Assembly: GCF_031119625.1 (NCBI RefSeq)
Contig: NZ_JAVHZV010000002.1
Span: 1-64,000 of the forward strand
DNA length: 64,000 nucleotides
Direction of reading: 5' to 3'
From: Pseudomonas sp. G34
GTDB taxonomy: Bacteria > Pseudomonadota > Gammaproteobacteria > Pseudomonadales > Pseudomonadaceae
The position numbers were made by a program, and so were the translations under genes. The notes under the pieces are model-generated. The model worked only from the letters and a program-made list of their open reading frames with translations. It was not told the DNA's origin and ran no database searches. Positions 1 through 10,444 of this stretch are shown in pieces; position 1 is the stretch's first letter, and each line of letters opens with the position of its first letter.

Positions 1-692
1 AAGCGTTCCGGGCTGATCCGCCGGCGCAGCCATTGGCCGCCGGCCATACCGATGAGCGCTGGCAGTAAAGCCAGGGCCGACATGCCGAGCACCGCCGGTT
101 GCAGCAGTTCGCCGCTGTGACCGAGGCTCAGGGCCAGCGCCAGGGTGGATACGCTGAAGGAAATCCCCAGGGCCTGCACCAGGTCGTCCTTTTCCAGGCC
201 GATGGCCTGCAGGTACGGCACCGCGGGGATCACGAACACCCCGGTCACTGCGGTGATCGCCCCGGTAATGGCGCCGATGATCGGGCCCAGCCAGGCTTCT
301 CGGGTCGGTCGTACCGTGAAGCGCACGGACGCCAACCCCAATAGCCCATAGACAATCAGCGCCAGGCCCAGCCAGCGTGTGGCGTTCGGCAGCTGTTCGC
401 CCTGCAGGTAGGCGCTGATCGCCAGGGTGCCGAGCACGATGCCCAGCAGCAGCGGCCACAGTCGGCGCAGCATCGGCAGCGGGCTGCGGCCATCGCAGAG
501 TTGCCAGATGTTGGTGACCATCGACGGAATGATCAGCAGCGCTGCGGCCTGCATGGGCGTCATCACCAGGCCCAGCAGGCCGACCGCGATGGTCGGCAGG
601 CCGAGCCCGACCACGCCCTTGACCATCCCGGCGAGCAGGAAGGTCAGCAGAATCAGCGGCAGGTAGGCGACGAGGCCGTCGAAGGTGAGCAT
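1..692 (-). CDS. TauE/SafE-family membrane permease (3' part cut off by window edge)
   Basis: The visible 230 residues are almost all hydrophobic helices with short loops. The N-terminus runs through a glycine-rich GMVKGVVGLGLPT stretch typical of the TSUP (TauE/SafE) family, whose members move sulfite, sulfoacetate or related anions across the inner membrane. A second GAITGAITAVTGVFVIPAVP stretch near residue 130 matches the internal repeat of this family. The start is the ATG whose complement begins at 692. The gene lies downstream of the sulfate transporter operon on the same strand, so a role in sulfur-compound export is reasonable but is inferred from position. The C-terminus lies beyond the window. 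Confidence 0.8.
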   Translation of the reverse strand, partial: MLTFDGLVAYLPLILLTFLLAGMVKGVVGLGLPTIAVGLLGLVMTPMQAAALLIIPSMVTNIWQLCDGRSPLPMLRRLWPLLLGIVLGTLAISAYLQGEQLPNATRWLGLALIVYGLLGLASVRFTVRPTREAWLGPIIGAITGAITAVTGVFVIPAVPYLQAIGLEKDDLVQALGISFSVSTLALALSLGHSGELLQPAVLGMSALALLPALIGMAGGQWLRRRISPER

Positions 693-820
693 GGGCGGGC
701 TTCCGTTGCGGGCGAGCGCTCATGGTAGGCGAACGGAGGGGGCTTGCAGTACAAACGGATGGCTGATGACTCTGCGCCCGCTCGGCCTGGCGAGCTGTAT
801 TCAGCACCGGACGCAGCGCG

Positions 821-846
821 GGGAGCGGGCGTCCCCGCCCGCTCCC
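821..846 (-). terminator. GC hairpin after cysA (terminator or REP-type palindrome)
   Basis: GGGAGCGGGC and GCCCGCTCCC form a perfect 10-bp stem with a 6-nt loop, 17 bases past the cysA stop codon. There is no clear T-run, and the arms match the REP-like palindromes found elsewhere in the window, so it may be a repeat that also ends or protects the transcript. Confidence 0.5.
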
Positions 847-862
847 ACAGCGTTAGACGCCA

Positions 863-1855
863 TCAGGCCGGCGTGCTGACCGGCTTGCCGCCCTTGGGCT
901 TGAAGTACAGGGTGGTGCCGCGGGCGAGGTTGTCGAGGCTGAGGTGATCCTTGGCCACTTCGGCTTCGATCAACTCGTCCTGGCCGTCGACCTTCAGGGT
1001 GATGCGGGTGATGGCGCCAAGCAGGCGGATATCGCGCACTTCACCGGCCTGATGGCCCTCCAGCGCTTCGCTGGACAGGCTCACTTCGTGGGGGCGGAAC
1101 AGCACGTGGTGATCGTCGCCGACGTACAGGCGGTTGGCGTCACCCAGGAAGTGGTAGACGAAATCGCTGGCCGGCTTCTCGTACACCTCGGCCGGCGAGC
1201 CGATCTGCTCGACCACGCCCTTGTTCATCACCACGATGCGGTCGGCCACTTCCATGGCTTCTTCCTGGTCGTGGGTCACGAACACGCTGGTCAGGTGCAC
1301 TTCCTCGTGCAGGCGCGCCAGCCAGCGGCGCAGCTCTTTACGCACCTTGGCGTCGAGGGCGCCGAAGGGTTCGTCGAGCAACAGTACTTTCGGTTCCACC
1401 GCCAGGGCGCGGGCCAGGGCGATGCGTTGGCGTTGGCCACCGGAGAGCTGCTCCGGGTAACGGTCGGCCAGCCAGTCGAGCTGCACCAGGTCGAGCAGGT
1501 CATGGACCTTCTTCTTGATCAGGTTCTCGTTGGGGCGCTCGCCCTTGGGCTTCATGCGCAGGCCGAAGGCGACGTTGTCGAATACGGTCATGTGGCGAAA
1601 CAGGGCGTAGTGCTGGAACACGAAGCCGACCTTGCGATCGCGCACGTCGTGCTCGGAAACGTCTTCGCCATGGAACACGATGTTGCCGCTGTCCGGGGTT
1701 TCCAGGCCGGCGATGATGCGCAGCAGGGTGGTCTTGCCGCAGCCGGACGGGCCGAGCAGGGCGACCAGCTCGCCGCTCTGGATGTTCAGGTTGATGTCGT
1801 TGAGCGCCTTGAACTGGCCAAAGTGCTTGTTGATGCCGCTGACTTCGATACTCAT
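863..1855 (-). CDS. cysA: Sulfate/thiosulfate ABC transporter ATP-binding protein CysA
   Basis: This 330-residue protein powers sulfate and thiosulfate import on the cytoplasmic face of the membrane. The Walker A motif GPSGCGKTT is near residue 36, the ABC signature [15 protein letters not shown] near 135, and the Walker B DEPFGALD follows. The C-terminal third is the extra regulatory domain seen in CysA-type ATPases. The ATG at 1855 starts [14 protein letters not shown]; upstream in-frame sequence overlaps cysW and has no family resemblance. It is the last gene of the minus-strand cysT-cysW-cysA run, 59 bases after cysW. Confidence 0.96.
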   Translation of the reverse strand: MSIEVSGINKHFGQFKALNDINLNIQSGELVALLGPSGCGKTTLLRIIAGLETPDSGNIVFHGEDVSEHDVRDRKVGFVFQHYALFRHMTVFDNVAFGLRMKPKGERPNENLIKKKVHDLLDLVQLDWLADRYPEQLSGGQRQRIALARALAVEPKVLLLDEPFGALDAKVRKELRRWLARLHEEVHLTSVFVTHDQEEAMEVADRIVVMNKGVVEQIGSPAEVYEKPASDFVYHFLGDANRLYVGDDHHVLFRPHEVSLSSEALEGHQAGEVRDIRLLGAITRITLKVDGQDELIEAEVAKDHLSLDNLARGTTLYFKPKGGKPVSTPA

Positions 1856-1914
1856 GGTGTCTACCTGTTTCGGTCTGGTCGGTTCGCGCTCGGGCGCGGC
1901 GCCGGTGAAAGGGT

Positions 1915-2775
1915 TTAGTCGTCCTGGCCCTTGAGCTGTCGGCTCAGGCGCGCTTCGCTCCACTGGCGAAGCAGCAACACCACCAGGGCCATGACCAGCA
2001 ACAGGATGGCCACGCTGAACGCGGCGACGATGTTGTATTCGTTGTACAGAATCTCGATATGCAGCGGCAGCGTGTTGGTGTAACCGCGGATATGCCCGGA
2101 AACCACCGACACCGCACCAAACTCGCCCATCGCCCGCGCGGTACACAGCACCACGCCGTAGACCAGCGCCCATTTTACGTTAGGCAGCGTGACATGCCAG
2201 AACATCTGCCAGCCGTTGGCGCCGAGCAGGCGCGCGGCCTCCTCTTCGGTGGTGCCCTGTTCTTCCATCAGCGGAATCAGCTCGCGGGCCACGAAGGGAA
2301 AGGTCACGAAGATGGTCGCCAGCACGATACCGGGTACCGCGTAGATGATCTGCAGGTTGTGATCCTGCAGGTAAGGCGCCAGCTTGCTCTGGGCGCCGAA
2401 CAGCAGCACGTAGATCAGGCCGGCGACCACCGGCGATACCGAGAACGGCATGTCGATCAGGGTGACCAGAATGCTCTTGCCGCGGAACTCGAACTTGGTC
2501 ACCGCCCAGGCGGCGGCCACCCCGAACACCAGGTTGAGCGGCACCGAGATGGCCGTGGCCAGCAGGGTCAGCTTGAGCGCGGAAATGGCGTCCGGCTCGC
2601 GGATCGCCTCCCAGAAGAATGCCAGGCCGCGGCTCAGGCCCTGGGTCAGCACGATGTACAGCGGCAGCAGCAGGATCACCGCGAATACCGCCCAGGCCAC
2701 GACAATCAGGGCGATGGCGCCGGGGGAGCGGCTCGCTGGGCGCGCCGCGTTCTTGCCAAGGGTTGCAAGGCTCAT
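1915..2775 (-). CDS. cysW: Sulfate ABC transporter permease CysW
   Basis: This 286-residue inner-membrane protein has six predicted hydrophobic helices. The binding-protein-dependent permease loop [21 protein letters not shown], near residue 178, docks on the ATPase. The later [15 protein letters not shown] segment is typical of CysW. It pairs with CysT to form the sulfate channel. The gene sits 10 bases after cysT and before cysA, so it is almost certainly in one operon under sulfur-starvation control. Confidence 0.95.
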   Translation of the reverse strand: MSLATLGKNAARPASRSPGAIALIVVAWAVFAVILLLPLYIVLTQGLSRGLAFFWEAIREPDAISALKLTLLATAISVPLNLVFGVAAAWAVTKFEFRGKSILVTLIDMPFSVSPVVAGLIYVLLFGAQSKLAPYLQDHNLQIIYAVPGIVLATIFVTFPFVARELIPLMEEQGTTEEEAARLLGANGWQMFWHVTLPNVKWALVYGVVLCTARAMGEFGAVSVVSGHIRGYTNTLPLHIEILYNEYNIVAAFSVAILLLVMALVVLLLRQWSEARLSRQLKGQDD

Positions 2776-2785
2776 GACGGGCTCC

Positions 2786-3598
2786 TCAGAGTTGCGGCTG
2801 GATGCGGCGCTGCAGAATGTTGATCAGCAGCAGCAGGATGAACGACACGATCAGCATGATCACGCCAATCGCGGTGGCGCTGGGGTAGTCGTACTGGTCC
2901 AGCTTGGAAACGATCAGCAGCGGCAGAATCTCGGTCTTCAACGGAATGTTGCCGGCGATGAACACCACCGAGCCGTACTCGCCAACGCCACGGGCGAAGG
3001 CCAGGGCGAAACCGGTCAGCCAGGCCGGCAGCAGGCTGGGTAGCAGCACATGGCGAAAAACCTGAAACGGCTTGGCGCCCAGGCAGGCGGCGGCTTCTTC
3101 GACTTCCTTGGGAATGTCGGCGAGCACCGGCTGCAGGGTGCGCACCACGAAGGGCAGGGTCACGAACACCAGCGCCAGGGTGATGCCCAGCGGCGTGTAG
3201 GCGATCTTGAAGGGGAACAGCGAGCCGATCAGGCCGTTGGGCGCGTACAGCGCGGTCAGGGCGATGCCGGCCACGGCGGTGGGCAGGGCGAACGGCATGT
3301 CGACCATGGCATCGATGATGCGCCGGCCCGGAAAGGTGTAGCGCACCAGCACCCAGGCGATGATGGTGCCGAGAATGCCGTTGAGCAGGGCAGCCGCCAG
3401 CGCGGTGCCAAAGGACAGCTTCAGGGAAAACTGCAGCTGACGGTTGTTGAGCAGTGCCCACCACTGGTCAGCGGAGAGCTGCAGGGAGAACAGCAACATC
3501 GCCCCCAGCGGGATCAGCACGATCAACGCCAGGTAGCTGAGGGTGAAGCCCAGAGTCAACCCGAAGCCGGGTATGACCGAGGAAGTTCGACGAGCCAT
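2786..3598 (-). CDS. cysT: Sulfate ABC transporter permease CysT (CysU)
   Basis: This 270-residue permease has six hydrophobic segments. The coupling-loop motif [21 protein letters not shown] lies near residue 168, followed by the [17 protein letters not shown] segment that distinguishes CysT. It makes the transmembrane channel with CysW and receives sulfate from the periplasmic Sbp encoded just upstream. A strong hairpin separates it from sbp. The start ATG at 3598 is preceded by an AAGGACTCC-type ribosome-binding site. Confidence 0.95.
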   Translation of the reverse strand: MARRTSSVIPGFGLTLGFTLSYLALIVLIPLGAMLLFSLQLSADQWWALLNNRQLQFSLKLSFGTALAAALLNGILGTIIAWVLVRYTFPGRRIIDAMVDMPFALPTAVAGIALTALYAPNGLIGSLFPFKIAYTPLGITLALVFVTLPFVVRTLQPVLADIPKEVEEAAACLGAKPFQVFRHVLLPSLLPAWLTGFALAFARGVGEYGSVVFIAGNIPLKTEILPLLIVSKLDQYDYPSATAIGVIMLIVSFILLLLINILQRRIQPQL

Positions 3599-3628
3599 GG
3601 GGAGTCCTTTTGATCAGGTCCACAACCA

Positions 3629-3659
3629 GGCCCGCCATTGAGTCGCGCAATGGCGGGCC
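3629..3659 (-). promoter_or_regulatory. Intercistronic hairpin between sbp and cysT
   Basis: GGCCCGCCATTG and CAATGGCGGGCC form a perfect 12-bp stem around a 7-nt loop, 17 bases past the sbp stop codon. There is no T-run after it on the minus strand. It is best read as a processing, stabilising or partial-termination hairpin that would let the periplasmic binding protein be made in excess of the membrane components; that role is an inference. Confidence 0.6.
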
Positions 3660-3676
3660 AGATCGATCAGCTGAAC

Positions 3677-4678
3677 CTAAAGATTGATCTTCTTGAAAAT
3701 CTCGTCGAACACGCCGCCATCATCGAAGTACTTCGGCTGAGCCTTGGCCCAACCGCCGAAGTCCTTGTCGATGGTGACCAGCTCCAGCTTCTTGAACTGG
3801 TCCTTGAATTCGGCTGCCACCTTGGCGTCACGCGGGCGGTAGAAGTTCTTCGCGGCGATGCGCTGGCCTTCCTCGCTGTACAGGTACTGCAGGTAGGCTT
3901 CGGCAGCCTTGCGGGTGCCCTTGCGGTCGACGTTCCTGTCGACCACGGCCACCGGCGGCTCGGCAAGGATCGACAGCGACGGGGTGACGATCTCCAACTG
4001 GTCGCCGCCTTCTTCGGCCAGCGACAGGTAGGCTTCGTTCTCCCAGGCCAGCAACACGTCGCCCAGGCCACGCTGCACGAAGCTGATGGTCGCGCCACGG
4101 GCACCGGTGTCGAGTACCGGCGCGTGACGGTACAGCTCGGTCACGTATTCCAGGGCCTTTTCGTCGCTGCCGTATTTCTTCTTGGCGTAGGCCCAGGCAG
4201 CGAGGAAGTTCCAACGGGCACCGCCGGAGGTTTTCGGGTTCGGGGTGATGACTTCCACGCCATCCTTGACCAGGTCATCCCAATCCTTGATGCCTTTCGG
4301 GTTGCCCTTGCGCACCAGGAACACGATGGTCGAGGTGTACGGCGTGCTGTTGTCGGCCAGGCGCTTCTGCCAGTCCTTGTCGATCAGCGGCTGGTTGAGG
4401 TTGATCGCGTCGATGTCGCCGGACAGCGCCAGGGTCACCACGTCGGCTTGCAGTCCGTCGATCACTGCACGGGCTTGCTTGCCCGAGCCGCCATGGGACT
4501 GCTGGATGGTCAGCGGCTCGTTGCCCTGCTCCTGCCAGTGCTTGTTGAAGGCCTTGTTGAATTCCACGTACAGCTCGCGGGTCGGATCGTAGGACACGTT
4601 GAGCAGCGTCTGGGCGGCGACCGGGCCGGCAACCAGGGCGCTGGCGAGTGCAGCGAGTGCGAAACGGCGAATGGACAT
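3677..4678 (-). CDS. sbp: Periplasmic sulfate-binding protein Sbp
   Basis: This 333-residue protein begins with a signal peptide ([18 protein letters not shown], cleavage after VAAQ). The mature chain starts [21 protein letters not shown], the sulfate-binding-protein N-terminus. Later signature stretches are [18 protein letters not shown] and [19 protein letters not shown], which line the oxyanion pocket. It captures sulfate and delivers it to CysT/CysW. It lies between oscA and cysT on the minus strand, 134 bases from oscA. Confidence 0.95.
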   Translation of the reverse strand: MSIRRFALAALASALVAGPVAAQTLLNVSYDPTRELYVEFNKAFNKHWQEQGNEPLTIQQSHGGSGKQARAVIDGLQADVVTLALSGDIDAINLNQPLIDKDWQKRLADNSTPYTSTIVFLVRKGNPKGIKDWDDLVKDGVEVITPNPKTSGGARWNFLAAWAYAKKKYGSDEKALEYVTELYRHAPVLDTGARGATISFVQRGLGDVLLAWENEAYLSLAEEGGDQLEIVTPSLSILAEPPVAVVDRNVDRKGTRKAAEAYLQYLYSEEGQRIAAKNFYRPRDAKVAAEFKDQFKKLELVTIDKDFGGWAKAQPKYFDDGGVFDEIFKKINL

Positions 4679-4812
4679 GGTGATGCTCCTGAATACTGAA
4701 AGTCGTGTCTGGCGGTGCGCTGTCTGCTCTCTAGGCCGGCATTCGCGGGTTACATCGGCAGTACTGGTAGCGGTTCATGGCTGGCTGCCCGTGGTCGGAT
4801 TGGCGAAAGGGC

Positions 4813-5001
4813 TCAGGCGTTCTTGCTGGCAGGCGGCTGGAGGCGGAATTTCTCCTTGCGCTCGATCTGCACCACCTGGCCGTTGTGCACGGTGATCTCC
4901 ACCGAGCCGAACTTCAGGCCGTTCAGGGCGCTTTGGATTTCACGCAGGATGGTGGCGTCATCCTGGCCTTCCAGGTTGCGAAGGGTGGCGGTCATGGTCA
5001 T
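4813..5001 (-). CDS. oscA: OscA-like small protein (DUF2292/YezD family)
   Basis: This 62-residue soluble protein carries the compact pattern ILREIQSALNGLKFGSVEIT followed by VHNGQVVQIERKEKFRL, which is the DUF2292 family. In pseudomonads a small gene of this type next to sbp has been called oscA and linked to organosulfur use and chromate resistance through sulfate uptake; that link is from memory of the literature. Here it is the first gene of the minus-strand sulfur run, directly behind an AT-rich region. Its biochemical role is not evident from sequence. Confidence 0.8.
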   Translation of the reverse strand: MTMTATLRNLEGQDDATILREIQSALNGLKFGSVEITVHNGQVVQIERKEKFRLQPPASKNA

Positions 5002-5247
5002 GGCTCCTGGCCCTCGAAGCGTGGTGCCGACGGCTGTCGGTGGCGGGGCGTGGAGCGGATACTAGGAGACCTGAAATATTCTTAAAAATACTGTTTAAGA
5101 ACATTTATATTCCTTTAAGGTATATGTCAGGGTTCATTTCATGGTCGGCAGAAAGCCGTAATCAGGGAATAAGCAAATAAATTCTTATTCTTTTTAGATC
5201 GGTTGACGCGCTCGTACACTGCAGGCCAAGCAGATACGGAGGGCGCC
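5002..5247. promoter_or_regulatory. AT-rich divergent promoter region of the sulfur genes
   Basis: The stretch around 5070-5200 is far richer in A and T than its surroundings and separates oscA (minus) from the hydrolase gene (plus). It contains near-repeats of ATATTC followed by a TTAA or TTTAA run (about 5076-5121). The composition and position suit a sulfur-starvation promoter with activator (CysB-type) sites, but no defined consensus could be matched. A GGAGGG ribosome-binding site at 5238 serves the plus-strand gene. Confidence 0.55.
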
Positions 5248-5832
5248 ATGATGCGCAGTGAAGCGGTTCGTTACCTGATTGTGCCGGGCTGGCAGGGCTC
5301 GGGCGATGACCATTGGCAGAGCCACTGGCAACGCAGCCTGCCCAATAGCACGCGGGTCGAACAGCGCGACTGGCTGACGCCGCGCCGTGACCATTGGGTT
5401 GCAGCGCTGGAGCAGCAGATCGCTGCCGATCCGCGTCCGGCAATCCTGATTGCCCATAGCCTCGGGTGCGTTACCGTCGCCCACTGGGCCGCCCAGGCAG
5501 CGCCTGCTTCACTGCGCCGGGTACGCGGTGCGCTGCTGGTCGCACCGGCTGACGTGCAGCGTGCCAACTGCCCGGAGGCGCTGCGCAATTTCGCGCCGAT
5601 ACCCCGGCAATCTCTGCCATTTCCCAGCCAGCTGGTGGGCTCCGACAACGACTCGGCGGCCAGCGCGGCACGCGCCATCGAACTGGCCCGCGACTGGGGC
5701 AGCGAGGTCGCCATCCTCAGCGGTGCCGGGCATATCAACGTGAAGTCCGGGCACCAGCGCTGGGATCAGGGCTTCGCCTACCTGTTCCGCCTGCAGGGCC
5801 GCATCGAGCAACAGCAGCGCCTGCGCGCCTGA
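5248..5832 (+). CDS. RBBP9/YdeN-family serine hydrolase
   Basis: This protein of about 194 residues has an alpha/beta-hydrolase fold. The N-terminal GWQGSGDDHWQ stretch is the hallmark of the RBBP9/YdeN family. The nucleophile elbow is AHSLGC (catalytic Ser), GSDND holds the likely Asp, and GAGHINV holds the catalytic His. Two adjacent ATG codons follow GGAGGG, and either could start. The substrate is unknown; members are annotated as esterase-like. It is followed after 56 bases by the sigma54-activator-like gene, and both face away from the sulfate operon, suggesting a shared link to sulfur metabolism. Confidence 0.85.
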   Translation: MMRSEAVRYLIVPGWQGSGDDHWQSHWQRSLPNSTRVEQRDWLTPRRDHWVAALEQQIAADPRPAILIAHSLGCVTVAHWAAQAAPASLRRVRGALLVAPADVQRANCPEALRNFAPIPRQSLPFPSQLVGSDNDSAASAARAIELARDWGSEVAILSGAGHINVKSGHQRWDQGFAYLFRLQGRIEQQQRLRA

Positions 5833-5888
5833 AGCCGCTGCCGTTTCATCCGGCGCGCGCCGCCTGAGTGCCATGGGAGAGTGAATCT

Positions 5889-6827
5889 ATGAGCTTGCCA
5901 CCGGTGGGCGATCCGTCGCTGCTGATCTTTCCTGACGCGGACAAAAGCCCGCTGAGTATTCGTGCCAAGGCATTGGTGTTCATCGACCCGCGTAGCCGGC
6001 AGCTGCGCAACGAGGTGGAGCGCCTCGCGGGCCTGCCAGTGCCGATTCTGATCCAGGGCGAAACCGGCACTGGCAAGGAATTGCTGGCCCGGCATATCCA
6101 CCGCTGCAGCGAACGCCCCAGCCTTTTCGTGGCGCTCAGTTGCAGCAGCCTGAGCCCCAAGCACGGCGAAGCCGAGCTGTTCGGCTACAGCGCCGGCGCT
6201 CACCAGGGGGCACCGAGTAGTCGGGCGGGCTGGCTCGGCTCGGCCAATGGCGGCACCTTGTATCTGGACGAGATCGCCGACTTGCCGCTGCCCTTGCAGG
6301 GCCAACTGCTGGGCGTGCTGGAAACCGGCGAGGCCTGGCGGGTAGGCGCTGCGCAGCCTACGCCCCTGGACATACGCCTGGTCGCCGCCTCCAGTGTCGA
6401 ACTCTGGCAGGCGGTGAGGGCGGGCAAGTTCGATGAGCGCCTGGCTCATTACCTGAGCGACGGTCGTCTGCAGTTGCCGCCGCTGCGCGAGCGGGTTGGC
6501 GATGTACTGCCCCTGGCCGAGTACTTTCTGGGCATCTACACCCAGCGCCTGCGCTTGCCGCTGCCGGGCATCAGCCTGGCTGCCCAGCGAGCACTCGAGC
6601 AGCATGACTGGCCGGGCAACACCCGTGAACTGGAAAACGTGGTGCATTTTGCACTGCTGGTCTGCGACGCTGACGAGATCGACGTGCACCACCTCAACCT
6701 GCCGGCCGCCCCGCCGCTCGAGCGCATCGAGCAGGCGCTCGAGCGGTTGATCGATGACGACGATGCAGCCCAGCTCGCGGTGCTACGCGAGCTGCTGCGG
6801 CGGGCCGAACAGCGCCTTGCAGTTTGA
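5889..6827 (+). CDS. Short sigma54-activator-type AAA+ protein with altered GAFTGA loop
   Basis: This 312-residue protein is a bare AAA+ core of the bacterial enhancer-binding family. Walker A GETGTGKE is at 57-64, Walker B GGTLYLDEI at 121-129, and the WPGNTRELENV motif lies near residue 245. It has no N-terminal sensor domain, and the C-terminus ends in a charged helix with no recognisable Fis-type helix-turn-helix. The loop that normally reads GAFTGA and touches sigma54 reads GAHQGA (103-108). Relatives near sulfur genes include SfnR-type regulators. Start chosen from GGGAGAG eight bases before the ATG. It may be a partner or antagonist of another activator rather than a classical one. Confidence 0.75.
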   Translation: MSLPPVGDPSLLIFPDADKSPLSIRAKALVFIDPRSRQLRNEVERLAGLPVPILIQGETGTGKELLARHIHRCSERPSLFVALSCSSLSPKHGEAELFGYSAGAHQGAPSSRAGWLGSANGGTLYLDEIADLPLPLQGQLLGVLETGEAWRVGAAQPTPLDIRLVAASSVELWQAVRAGKFDERLAHYLSDGRLQLPPLRERVGDVLPLAEYFLGIYTQRLRLPLPGISLAAQRALEQHDWPGNTRELENVVHFALLVCDADEIDVHHLNLPAAPPLERIEQALERLIDDDDAAQLAVLRELLRRAEQRLAV

Positions 6828-6833
6828 TGGTTC

Positions 6834-7383
6834 GTAGGGCGGGTGGAGGCGCCTGGTACGTTGCAGGGTAGGTCGCCGGTGTTGCCGCGCCGTAACCCAC
6901 CATCGGTGCAACGCGCCCTATCGCCTGGTGGGTTACGCGGCGCGCGGGGAGCGTGGTTATCGAAAAGTCATGGTTTCGCGCCACTCCACCCACCCTACGG
7001 GACTGACCTGGCCAGATCGTAGGGTGGGTGGAGGCGCCTGGTACGTTGCAGGGTAGATCGCCGTGTTGCCGCGCCGTAACCCACCATCGGTGCAACGCGC
7101 TCCATCGCCCGGTGGGTTACGCGGCGCGCCGGGAGCGTGGTTATCGGAAAGTCATGGTTTGGCGCCACTGCACCCACCCTACGGGACTGAGCCAGGCATG
7201 TGGCGATCCTGTGGGAGCGCGCCATGCGCGCGATCGCTTCGCGGGCATGGCCCGCTCCCACGCAGGTTTGGCGGTGTTCTTAGCCCAGGCGCAACTCGGC
7301 CTATCGCCTGGTGGGTTACGCGGCGCGCGGGGAGCGTGGTTATCGAAAAGTCATGGTTTGGCGCCACTTCACCCACCCTACGG
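6834..7383. repeat. 185-bp tandem repeat, two full copies plus one partial
   Basis: Copy one starts with GTAGGGCGGGTGGAGG at 6834 and copy two with GTAGGGTGGGTGGAGG at 7019, a period of 185 bp with only scattered differences. A third, partial copy from about 7300 repeats the GGTGGGTTACGCGGCGCGC to CCCACCCTACGG part. Each copy has inverted arms CGTAACCCACC and GGTGGGTTACG, so it can fold into a long hairpin. A REP-type palindrome lies between copies two and three. No gene is supported in the 639 bases between the AAA+ gene and modC. Confidence 0.85.
7211..7261. repeat. REP-type palindrome
   Basis: GTGGGAGCGCGCCATGCGCG pairs with the GCGGGCATGGCCCGCTCCCAC arm. It is the same family as the other GTGGGAGCGGGCC palindromes in this window and lies inside the 185-bp repeat field. 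Confidence 0.8.
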
Positions 7384-7466
7384 AGTCGGGCAAAGTGGCG
7401 ATCCTGTGGGAGCAGGTTTGGGGTGCATTCGGAACCCAGCTCACTTGCGCAACACCGCAACGCGTT

Positions 7467-8561
7467 TCAGGACGCCAGCAACGACACCGACTTGACCTGC
7501 ACCCACAGCGGCTGCCCGGCATGGATACCCAGCCCATCGAACGAATAGCGGGTGATGCGCGCGATGATCCGCTGTTTGCCCAGTTGCAGTTCCACCAGGC
7601 GCTGCGCCGCATTGGGTAGGTCGAACCAGCGCTCCACCGTCGCCGGTAGCAGGTTGAGCACGCTGCTGTCGCGGGCCTGTTCGAGGCTCAGGCTGACGTC
7701 CCGTGCCTTGATCTTGATGCGTACCTGACGGCCGGCCGGCAACGCTGGGTGGGCCAGGCGCATGCGCGCGGAGCTGCCCGCAAGGCGGATATCGAGCAGG
7801 TCATAGTGCTCATCGTGGCGTTCGACCTGGCCATCGATCACCGCCTCGGCGTCGTCTTCGAAGATGAACGGCAGGTCGCTGCGGATCAGGGTTTCCTTGA
7901 GCGGCCCGCTAGCCGTTACCCGGCCTTCGTCGAGCACCACCAGGTGATCGGCCAGGCGCGCCACTTCGTCCGGCGCATGGCTGACGTAGAGGATGGGGAT
8001 CTCCAGTTCGTCATGCAGGCGCTCCAGATACGGCAGCACTTCTGCTTTGCGCTTGAGATCCAGCGCCGCCAGGGGTTCGTCCATCAGCAACAGGCGCGGG
8101 CTGGTGAGCAGGGCGCGGGCCATGCCGACACGCTGGCGCTCGCCACCGGACAGCCGATCCGGCAGGCGTTCGAGCAGGTGCTCGATGCCGAGCAGCTCGA
8201 CCGCCTGCTCGAAGGGCACGCGGCGCTCCGCCCTGGCGATGCGCTTGAAGCCGAATTCGAGGTTGCGCCGTACGCTGAGGTGGGGGAACAGGTTGGCGTC
8301 CTGGAACACGTAGCCGAGCGGGCGCTGGTGGGCCGGCAGCCAGATGCCACGGGCGCTGTCCTGCCAGGTGTCGCCGTTGACCTGCAGGTAGCCGCTGCCG
8401 GCGCGTTCCAGGCCGGCGACGCAGCGCAGCAGGGTGGTCTTGCCGGAACCGGAATGGCCGAACAGCGCGCTGACGCCGCGCCCCGGCAGGTGCAGGTCGA
8501 CGTCCAGGCTGAAGCCCGGATGGGCGAGAGTGAAGCGCGCCTGTATCTGCTTGTCGCTCAT
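7467..8561 (-). CDS. modC: Molybdate ABC transporter ATP-binding protein ModC
   Basis: This 364-residue ATPase carries Walker [10 protein letters not shown] near residue 35, signature [15 protein letters not shown] near 130 and Walker [13 protein letters not shown]. The C-terminal 70 or so residues ([20 protein letters not shown] onward) form the molybdate-binding Mop/TOBE domain that separates ModC from other importers. Its start overlaps the end of modB by four bases. It drives molybdate uptake for molybdenum-cofactor enzymes. Confidence 0.95.
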   Translation of the reverse strand: MSDKQIQARFTLAHPGFSLDVDLHLPGRGVSALFGHSGSGKTTLLRCVAGLERAGSGYLQVNGDTWQDSARGIWLPAHQRPLGYVFQDANLFPHLSVRRNLEFGFKRIARAERRVPFEQAVELLGIEHLLERLPDRLSGGERQRVGMARALLTSPRLLLMDEPLAALDLKRKAEVLPYLERLHDELEIPILYVSHAPDEVARLADHLVVLDEGRVTASGPLKETLIRSDLPFIFEDDAEAVIDGQVERHDEHYDLLDIRLAGSSARMRLAHPALPAGRQVRIKIKARDVSLSLEQARDSSVLNLLPATVERWFDLPNAAQRLVELQLGKQRIIARITRYSFDGLGIHAGQPLWVQVKSVSLLAS

Positions 8562-9241
8562 AGCCAGGCCCTCTGGCCGCGCCGGTTACTGGAGTAGAGC
8601 GCCAGCAGCACTAGGAAGGAGAACGCCACCATGCCGCCGGCCAGCCAGTGGGCCTGGGCATACTCCATGGTTTCGACGTGGTTGTAGATCTGCACCGAGG
8701 CCACCTGGGTCTTGCCGGGAATGTTGCCACCGATCATCAGCACCACGCCGAACTCGCCGACGGTATGGGCGAAACCGAGAATCGCCGCGGTGAGAAAGCC
8801 CGGCCTGGCCAGCGGCAACACCACACTGAAGAAACTATCCCAGGGGCCGGCGCGCAAGGTGGCGGCAGCCTCCAGCGGCGCGCGGCCGATGGCTTCGAAG
8901 GCGTTCTGCAGTGGCTGCACCACGAACGGCAGGGAATAGAACACCGAGCCGATCAACAACCCCGTGAAGGTGAAGGTCAGGGTACCCAGGCCGAGGGCCT
9001 GGGTCAGTTGGCCGAAAAAGCCATTGGGCCCCATGCTGATCAGCAGGTAGAAGCCGATCACCGTCGGCGGCAGTACCAGCGGCAGGGCGACGATGGCGCC
9101 AATCGGCCGCTTCAGCCAGGACTCGGTGCGCGCCAGCCACAGGGCGATGGGCGTGCCGATCAGCAGCAACAGCAGGGTGGTCACGGTGGCCAGCTCCAGG
9201 GTAAGGAGAATGGCGGCGAAGTCGTTGGGGCCCAGGGGCAT
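8558..9241 (-). CDS. modB: Molybdate ABC transporter permease ModB
   Basis: This 227-residue protein has about five hydrophobic helices. It starts [22 protein letters not shown], and the coupling loop [21 protein letters not shown] lies in its second half, followed by [21 protein letters not shown], the ModB form of the permease motif. It forms the molybdate channel as a dimer and partners ModC, with which it overlaps by four bases. Confidence 0.95.
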   Translation of the reverse strand: MPLGPNDFAAILLTLELATVTTLLLLLIGTPIALWLARTESWLKRPIGAIVALPLVLPPTVIGFYLLISMGPNGFFGQLTQALGLGTLTFTFTGLLIGSVFYSLPFVVQPLQNAFEAIGRAPLEAAATLRAGPWDSFFSVVLPLARPGFLTAAILGFAHTVGEFGVVLMIGGNIPGKTQVASVQIYNHVETMEYAQAHWLAGGMVAFSFLVLLALYSSNRRGQRAWL

Positions 9242-9365
9242 TCAGTGGCCTTTCAGCTGTGGTGGAGGGGAAAAGCGTCGGAGCCGGCTGCTGATCTTCC
9301 GACTTGAGTGCCGGCATTTCAAATCGATAGCTGCAAAGGGGCGGAAGCGGCCGTTCCCCTATCCC

Positions 9366-9415
9366 GTGGGAACGGGCCATGCCCGTGATTTTTCGCGGGC
9401 ATGGCCCGCTCCCAC
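9366..9415. repeat. REP-type palindrome between modA and modB
   Basis: GTGGGAACGGGCCATGCCCG and CGGGCATGGCCCGCTCCCAC form near-perfect inverted arms around TGATTTTTCG. The element sits in the 267-base gap between modA and modB, where it could lower or process the read-through message. Confidence 0.85.
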
Positions 9416-9508
9416 AATGGATCAGTGGCGTCCGCTTTTGCCTTGTAACGGCTAGCTGTGTCGCCTACACCCTTGCCGCATCCGCTCGCACGTTCGTTAA
9501 CAGGCCAT

Positions 9509-10306
<798 letters not shown>

Positions 10307-10374
10307 CTATATACAAAAATATATGGCGATAGGGAAGCCGAACCCTGGGGTATCGAGCGAAAGGCGTGAAAAAA

Positions 10375-10414
10375 GGGCAGAAACAAAAATGCCAGTCAGC
10401 GAACTGACTGGCAT
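10375..10414 (-). terminator. Rho-independent terminator
   Basis: On the minus strand ATGCCAGTCAG and CTGACTGGCAT form an 11-bp stem with a 4-nt loop, followed directly by TTTTTGTTT. It lies 31 bases after the stop of the betaine-binding protein gene and is a textbook intrinsic terminator for it. Confidence 0.92.
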
Positions 10415-10444
10415 CCTGTTCAAGCTCCGGGAGCGGGCGTCAGC

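Noticed and set aside
6834..7550. Several small plus- and minus-strand open frames of 80-160 codons
   Set aside because: They are read through tandem repeats and REP palindromes and repeat the same peptide phrases, as expected of non-coding repeats.
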